Shown one piece after another: positions 58,956 through 64,000 of a stretch of DNA of 64,000 nucleotides; the stretch's first letter is position 1; each line of letters opens with the position of its first letter. The notes beneath the pieces are model-generated. The model had not been told where the DNA came from. It saw only the letters and a list, made by a program, of their open reading frames with translations, and made no database searches. The position numbers were made by a program, and so were the translations under genes. Origin of the DNA: Parvibaculum sp041688015 (lineage in GTDB: Bacteria > Pseudomonadota > Alphaproteobacteria > Parvibaculales > Parvibaculaceae); NCBI GenBank assembly GCA_041688015.1, contig JBDNIY010000009.1:62001-126000 (forward strand), in the 5' to 3' direction.

Positions 58956-59719
58956 AAGAAGGGAAACACGTTGAGCAAGGTTATGGCAATCCTTTCAAAG
59001 GAGCCGAGCGCCATCAGCAGCCCTGTCAGGGCGAGCAGAAGCCCCGCCGCCTTCTCGATTTTGCCCATATGGCGACGGATTTTGACCGCAAAAGCAAGAA
59101 ACCAACGCACCGCAAAGGCGGCAACAAGAAACGGTATGCCAAGGCCCAGCGAATAGGTCGCCAGTAGCAATACGCCCGATGTCAGGCTGTCATGCGAGGC
59201 GGCAATGGCGAGAATGGTAGCCAAGATTGGCCCGATGCAGGGTGTCCAGCCGAAAGCAAAGGCGAGACCCAGCACATAGGGGCTGGCGAACTGGAGCCAC
59301 AGGTTCTGTGTCACATCGCCAATATGCTCAGGTTGAAAGCGCGCTTCGCGGTTGAGAAAACCGATGCGAAACAAGCCCATATAATGCAGGCCGAAGATGA
59401 TGATAATGACGCCCGCAACGCGCCCCAACAGCTCTTTATGCGCAAGGATCAGCGGATTGATCGCAGACGCGCTGGCCCCCAGCGCAATGAAGATGGTGCT
59501 GAACCCGAGGACAAAGCCGACGCCGCCTAGCGCCACGCGTCGCGTTAGCCCTTCTGAGCTAAGCGCTTTGCCTTGTGCATCCTGACGCGTCAATTCCTCA
59601 AAAGAGGTGCCCGCGATAAAACAGAGATAGGCAGGTACTAACGGCAACACGCATGGTGACAAAAAACTTAAAAGCCCGCCAGCCGCCGCCGCCGCATAGG
59701 AAATATCAAAACCAGCCAT
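58940..59719 (-). CDS. ccdA: CcdA-type cytochrome c biogenesis/thiol transport protein
   Basis: The ATG at 59719 gives 259 residues with six membrane helices; an upstream frame to 59860 adds a non-hydrophobic tail and is rejected. The redox cysteines sit in FLSPCVLPLVP and GWTPCIGPIL, as in CcdA/DsbD membrane domains. It carries reducing power from thioredoxin to the periplasm for cytochrome c maturation or related thiol reduction. The stop codon falls in a 21-bp tandem repeat. Confidence 0.92.
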   Translation of the reverse strand: MAGFDISYAAAAAGGLLSFLSPCVLPLVPAYLCFIAGTSFEELTRQDAQGKALSSEGLTRRVALGGVGFVLGFSTIFIALGASASAINPLILAHKELLGRVAGVIIIIFGLHYMGLFRIGFLNREARFQPEHIGDVTQNLWLQFASPYVLGLAFAFGWTPCIGPILATILAIAASHDSLTSGVLLLATYSLGLGIPFLVAAFAVRWFLAFAVKIRRHMGKIEKAAGLLLALTGLLMALGSFERIAITLLNVFPFLARLG

Positions 59720-59926
59720 ATTCTTGATCTTGCTTTCGTGAGCCCTTGAGGCAGTGTGTTGTTCTGCCACGATGAGTAGGGGGTGCGCGACCGGACATGA
59801 TGTCACTCTCCTTATGTCACGCTCTTTGGCATCGTTGAGAAAATGGGGCTCGAGTTTCAACGGGATGAAGCGCTAACGGCCCGACATCTGGCCACCCTAT
59901 CCATGTTGGCCACATCTTAGGCAGTT

Positions 59927-60727
59927 TCAGCGGCGGCGCATCACCACAGAGCCGAGCCAACCAGCCAAGGCCGCGCCGAGCACGGCAATCAGGCCATAGA
60001 GCAGCGCGTCATGATGCGCAAAGCGATAGAGAAACCGTTCCAGCCCGCTTTTGTCGATATAGAGAGGGGACGAAATCGCATCTACGACTTGGCCATCATG
60101 GATCAGAAACACTGTCGCGGTGTAAAGCCCCACGGGCACATTGGCAGGAATATCAACGGTGGCGCGAAAAAGCGTCTGACCGAGAAAGATAATACCGCCG
60201 GGATCGCTGATATAGAGCTTCTCGCGCCGTTTGTTGCGGATGAGCGCCTTGACGAAATTCTTCTCCTCGTCCGGCGGCATGATTTCGGCGCTGCCATCGA
60301 CCCCTCGGGCTACCGGCGTACCAAAATCGACATTGTCGATGCCGATCTGCTCGCGCTGCAACATCGTCACGTCGGCCGTGACTTCCAGCGGTCGGCTGCT
60401 GGCAACCGCATAATAGCCCGGCACCCTGGGAAAAGTCAGCGCATCATGGTTGATCCAGATACCCGCCACGCGTTCCTTGCGGCGCACGGTGACGGGCCGC
60501 GATGGGCCAGTCACGACCACCACAACATCGCGGTCAAGCGCGCGCTCGCTGGCGGTATTGACCTCAATGGCACCGAACAAAAGAATTTGTGTGCCGGTGA
60601 AATTTGAGCGGATGCGCACCTGATGTTCTGACAGATCAGTAACAAGCTGTGCAGCCTGTGCGGAGGCAAGCCCGCAGACCAGAAAGGCAAGGATACTGGC
60701 AAAGCCTATGCGCATGACCCCCGTCAT
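59927..60727 (-). CDS. TIGR02186-family exported membrane protein
   Basis: The 266-residue protein has a signal peptide (ending near AQAAQ), a mostly beta periplasmic domain with VRIRSNFTGTQILLFGAI and VVVVVTGPSRPVTVRRKE, and a C-terminal membrane helix (about 240-262). The pattern is that of TIGR02186, whose members sit beside TauE/SafE genes. It overlaps the TauE/SafE gene by four bases (ATGA) and is translated with it. It may be an accessory subunit of a sulfur-anion transporter. Confidence 0.85.
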   Translation of the reverse strand: MTGVMRIGFASILAFLVCGLASAQAAQLVTDLSEHQVRIRSNFTGTQILLFGAIEVNTASERALDRDVVVVVTGPSRPVTVRRKERVAGIWINHDALTFPRVPGYYAVASSRPLEVTADVTMLQREQIGIDNVDFGTPVARGVDGSAEIMPPDEEKNFVKALIRNKRREKLYISDPGGIIFLGQTLFRATVDIPANVPVGLYTATVFLIHDGQVVDAISSPLYIDKSGLERFLYRFAHHDALLYGLIAVLGAALAGWLGSVVMRRR

Positions 60728-61650
60728 GTGTGCGGCACGGCGTCGACGATGGAATAAATGTCAACCGGCGGCGTCACTAGGTCCCAGCCGAGCCGCAGCC
60801 CCATGACGAGAACGATGATGGCGAGCATGGCACGCAATTGCGCGCCATGAAGGCGCGACGCGGCGCGCACGCCATATTGCGCGCCGATCACGCCACCTAC
60901 GACTAGCAACAGCGCGAGCATAGCGTCCACCGCCTGATTTTCCACTGAATGCATGACGCCCGTGAGCGCGCTAACAAACACGATCTGGAACAGCGACGTG
61001 CCGATCACCACCGAGGTTGGCATGCGCAGCAGATAGATCATGGCGGGCACCATGATGAAGCCGCCACCAACGCCCATGATGGCCGACAACATGCCAACGA
61101 AATAGCCGATTAGAATGGGTGGAATGATGCTGATATAGAGTTTGGAACGGCGAAACCGCACCTTAAAGGGCAGGCCGTGAATCCAACTATGCTGACCGCC
61201 CCGGCTGCTGGCAATCGCCGTGCCGCTGCGCGCGGCAAGGATGGCGCGCAGGCTTTCTGTCAGCATCATCGCGCCGATGATGGTCAAAAAAACCACATAG
61301 ATCAAGGAGATCATCAAATCGACCTGACCGATCTTGATCAGTAGTCTGAAAATAGCGATGCCAGTAAAGGAGCCAAAGACGCCGCCCACCAGCATGACAC
61401 CTCCCATCTTGAAGTCGATGGAGGCATTGCGCCAATGCGCCAGTGCGCCGGTAACCGAAGAGGCCACGACCTGCGTTGATTGTGTGCCGACAGCAATGGC
61501 GGGCGGAATGCCAAGAAAGATCAAAAGCGGTGTCATCAGAAAGCCGCCGCCGACGCCAAACATGCCCGACAGAAAACCGACCACCAGCCCCATCACAAGA
61601 ATGATGATGGCGTTGATCGGCATTTCGGCAATCGGCAGGTAGATCTGCAT
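60724..61650 (-). CDS. TSUP-family (TauE/SafE) sulfite/sulfur-anion exporter
   Basis: The 308-residue protein has eight or nine membrane helices in two repeats, each with the glycine-rich TSUP motif: GLVVGFLSGMFGVGGGFLMTPLLIFLG and GMLSAIMGVGGGFIMVP. Members move sulfite, organosulfonates or related anions. It is first in a two-gene unit with the TIGR02186 gene. Confidence 0.9.
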   Translation of the reverse strand: MQIYLPIAEMPINAIIILVMGLVVGFLSGMFGVGGGFLMTPLLIFLGIPPAIAVGTQSTQVVASSVTGALAHWRNASIDFKMGGVMLVGGVFGSFTGIAIFRLLIKIGQVDLMISLIYVVFLTIIGAMMLTESLRAILAARSGTAIASSRGGQHSWIHGLPFKVRFRRSKLYISIIPPILIGYFVGMLSAIMGVGGGFIMVPAMIYLLRMPTSVVIGTSLFQIVFVSALTGVMHSVENQAVDAMLALLLVVGGVIGAQYGVRAASRLHGAQLRAMLAIIVLVMGLRLGWDLVTPPVDIYSIVDAVPHT

Positions 61651-61793
61651 GGCGCGCCAGGACTCCGTGGGCTTCGATTTTCCCGTTCTTTAGTCCTTCA
61701 GGGAAGTGAGAACTGGTTGGATCGCCGACGAGCCTAGCCCCAGACCACAGTGTCTACCAGACCACAAAATCTAAAAGTAAAATACACGCCGCT

Positions 61794-64000
61794 TTAGCGC
61801 GTAGCGATTTCCAGTGACTTCAGAAGCGTGGCATTGACGTTGCCGTTTTGCTCCAGACCGGCGGAGCGCTGGTACTGCAGAATGGCGTCGCGCGTGCGCG
61901 GCCCCATCAGCCCATCAGATGAGCCCGGATCGTAGCCGAGCTTCATCAACATGGCTTGTGCCTTGCCAACGTCATTGCGCGCGGGCGCTGTCTCGATGCT
62001 GGCCGTCGTGTCGGCGTTATTTGTGATGTTCGATGCCGAATTACCCCAGTTCCCCATGCGGCTCAGATCGCCATTAGCAACCGGGTCAGAAGGTTGGGGT
62101 GCCCATGAGGCCACCGACGCCTTGGCAGCGGCCAGCTTGCTCGCGTCCAGTTTGCCGGCAATCTCGTCGCGCTTTTGCGCTGCGCCCTTGTCGCCGTCTT
62201 TGGCCGCGATGGCGAGCCACTTGTAGGCAAGGCCGAGGTCTTGAGGAACACCAAGGCCGCGCTCTTGGAGAATGGCAAGATTATATTGGCTGTCACCAAG
62301 ACCATGATCGGCTGCATCGCCAAACCAGCGCGCCGCGGTCTTAAAATTCTGCTGCGTGCCCCGGCCTTCTGCAAAGATGACCGCCAGATTGTGCATTGCC
62401 TTGACGTTGCCCTTGGTCGCAGCCTTTTCGTACCAGACCCGCGCCTTGCCATCGTCCTTGGCCAAGCCACGACCCTTTTCATAAAGCGTTGCCAGGCGAT
62501 ATTGCGCGATGGCAAGCCCCTGATCGGCGGCCTGAGTGTACCAATAGGCAGCCTGAGCGAGGTCTTGGGGCACGTTATCGCCATTGGCGTAGCGCTGACC
62601 GACCTCATATTGCGCCGCCGGATTGCCCGCGACGGCCGCCGCGCGCAAGGCGCGTTCGGATGCAGGCACATCGCCAAGCGGTGCGCTGGCCACGGGTTTG
62701 GAGGGCGCAGGCGTCACTGACGGACCGGCTTTGATGGCGGGGCCGGTGGAGGTCACGGCATGGGCAGGCTTGGCCACGGGCAGAATAGGCGTGGCGGACG
62801 CCGAAGCAGCCGCATGCGCTGCTGCCTTGGCGTCCTCCGGTGTGGCCTCCGGCATTGTTGTTGGCAAAGTCGTTGATGGTGTCGCCGCTTCCGGGTTTGA
62901 CGGCCCGGCAGGAACGGTTGTCGCTATATCAGCTGATTTCATCGTTTCGGTGTTGGCGTCCATGTCGGCAGGCGCCATCGATACCGCTTTGTCGGTGGCG
63001 CTATTGGGCGTCGATGTCGACACAATGACCGGCTCTGAACTGAGCATTCGGAATGTGCCAACGGCGATGACGGCAACGAGGATCGCGGCAATGGCCGTAA
63101 AAATAAGCTTCTTGGTTCGGCCTTCGCCTTCTTGCACGGCTGCATAACGCGGCGAATGCGGATCGCTATAGCCGTTCGGCCCCATCATGGGTTGTGGGCC
63201 ACTCTGACCGTTCTGTGCGGCGGCCTGTGCAGCGCGCCGTGCGGCCGCCATGAAATCATTGGCTGCTTTGGCAGGCTCATCGATGACGGGCGCTGCGACT
63301 GCCTCATCATCGATGAGATCATCGTCCTCGTCAGGCAGAGGCGCATCAAGCCGTGGCTCGCGGCGTTCCCCGTCCGGGCTCGATGCGAAGGGCGGCGGCA
63401 TGTCGGAGATATAGCTATCGGCCTGAGGTGCCGATGTTGGCGTCAGCGGCGTTGCACGATGAGGGGCGTCTGTCTCTGGGCTGCGAAATTCGCTTACAGG
63501 CCCGTAGCCACCGCCAATCGAGGGCGCATCAAAGTTCGGAATGGGGAAGGCCTGTCCGCTGGGCACAAAGCCGGCCCCTACAGAAGCGGGTTGGCCGACA
63601 TTGACCTGCGGCGAGAGGTTCGTCGAGGCAACTGTCTGTTTGAGCGAGCTGCGGGTCGCCTTAGTTTCGCGTTCAACGCGACCAAGCCGGTCCGTCATGC
63701 GCTCCAGCATCACATTGAGGCTGTCGATTGTATCGCGCGAGCGGTCTTCTGCCGAGTTCATATTGTCAGACATGCCTGCGATGGCGCGCTCAATCGATTG
63801 CGCCGTGGAGGCATTCATTTCTTCGCTCTGACGTACCCGCGCGGCCATCTCTTCCAGACGGATATTCAGCTCTTGCGTGCGCAGGTCGATCTCTTGCGCC
63901 ACATTCTGCCCGCGCACGCTGTCAATATCTTCCAGACGCTTGGCAATGCCTGTGACAGTGAGTTCAAATGTCTTCAGCGTTTCGTCAGTGCGTTTTTCCG
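61794..64000 (-). CDS. PodJ-like polarity factor with Sel1 repeats and peptidoglycan-binding domain (cut by window edge)
   Basis: The frame is open to the right edge, so the N-terminus lies outside; at least 735 residues are visible. The order is a coiled coil (up to about the GTG at 63917 and beyond), a disordered Pro/Ala-rich linker, one membrane helix (KKLIFTAIAAILVAVIAVGTF), and a second Pro/Ala linker. At least four Sel1 repeats (for example AQYEVGQRYANGDNVPQDLAQAAYWYTQAA) and a C-terminal peptidoglycan-binding domain (AQAMLMKLGYDPGSSDGLMGPRT) complete it. This is the plan of PodJ, which marks a cell pole in Caulobacter and Rhizobium. Confidence 0.85.
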   Translation of the reverse strand, partial: EKRTDETLKTFELTVTGIAKRLEDIDSVRGQNVAQEIDLRTQELNIRLEEMAARVRQSEEMNASTAQSIERAIAGMSDNMNSAEDRSRDTIDSLNVMLERMTDRLGRVERETKATRSSLKQTVASTNLSPQVNVGQPASVGAGFVPSGQAFPIPNFDAPSIGGGYGPVSEFRSPETDAPHRATPLTPTSAPQADSYISDMPPPFASSPDGERREPRLDAPLPDEDDDLIDDEAVAAPVIDEPAKAANDFMAAARRAAQAAAQNGQSGPQPMMGPNGYSDPHSPRYAAVQEGEGRTKKLIFTAIAAILVAVIAVGTFRMLSSEPVIVSTSTPNSATDKAVSMAPADMDANTETMKSADIATTVPAGPSNPEAATPSTTLPTTMPEATPEDAKAAAHAAASASATPILPVAKPAHAVTSTGPAIKAGPSVTPAPSKPVASAPLGDVPASERALRAAAVAGNPAAQYEVGQRYANGDNVPQDLAQAAYWYTQAADQGLAIAQYRLATLYEKGRGLAKDDGKARVWYEKAATKGNVKAMHNLAVIFAEGRGTQQNFKTAARWFGDAADHGLGDSQYNLAILQERGLGVPQDLGLAYKWLAIAAKDGDKGAAQKRDEIAGKLDASKLAAAKASVASWAPQPSDPVANGDLSRMGNWGNSASNITNNADTTASIETAPARNDVGKAQAMLMKLGYDPGSSDGLMGPRTRDAILQYQRSAGLEQNGNVNATLLKSLEIATR

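Overview
This 64 kb window comes from the chromosome of an alphaproteobacterium. The evidence is a GcrA cell-cycle regulator, a SAM-II riboswitch in front of metZ, a class I lysyl-tRNA synthetase, the long alphaproteobacterial dCTP deaminase, a PodJ-like polarity protein and the gene order argD-argF-hslO / apaG-metZ / dcd. Several acyl-CoA, thioesterase, esterase and TetR genes suggest a lipid-degrading member of the Hyphomicrobiales/Parvibaculales type. That last placement is inference only; no rRNA is present to settle it.

Layout. 1-3933: tamB (cut by the left edge) and tamA, outer-membrane assembly. 4012-10064: two TetR regulators, a three-gene operon (ferritin-like PF10118 protein, a small four-helix membrane protein resembling styrene-oxide isomerase, an alpha/beta hydrolase) behind a striking double operator, then an SDR and an acyl-CoA dehydrogenase. 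10095-13104: phoR-phoU-phoB without pst genes between them. 13307-14191: gcrA and its upstream region with a perfect DnaA box. 14192-15016: an orphan ABC-2 permease.

15044-19082: a 4 kb transposon with an IS1-type transposase, 19-bp inverted ends and an 8-bp target duplication, inserted into the loop of a roughly 46-nt palindrome. Its cargo is two small genes, an unknown gene coupled to an HTH/ImmA-IrrE peptidase, and a Panacea (SocA-like, DUF4065) gene overlapping a two-helix membrane protein. The last two pairs look like toxin-antitoxin or defence modules and are the most novel content here.

19136-28857: a structured-RNA candidate, argD-argF-hslO-lipoprotein, argE with a hairpin over its ribosome-binding site, apaG, metZ with its riboswitch and attenuator, dcd, a CidA/LrgB pair and tRNA-Gly(CCC). 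28906-38703: DUF2804 protein, malonyl-CoA synthetase, two paralogous receiver proteins, a glycosyltransferase with an MshEN-type domain, a solute-binding protein, a SixA-type phosphatase, a sterol-desaturase-family enzyme and a TerB-like protein. 38755-51305: DinG-type helicase, a histidine kinase lacking its H-box histidine but carrying an HPt domain, lysS, a TPR protein, an S24 repressor-like regulator with a 34-bp palindromic operator, DUF952, pyrD, arsC, a MATE exporter and two PaaI thioesterases. 51584-64000: TetR/esterase pair, a Mn2+ riboswitch with a GDT1-family exporter, a quinone oxidoreductase-like MDR, lipoprotein, SDR, MscS channel, a helicase remnant, ccdA, a TauE/SafE-TIGR02186 pair and a PodJ-like protein cut by the right edge.

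The window is mostly ordinary core chromosome with dense, short intergenic regions. RNA- and protein-based regulatory sites are unusually easy to see. The one clearly acquired segment is the transposon between the permease and argD.
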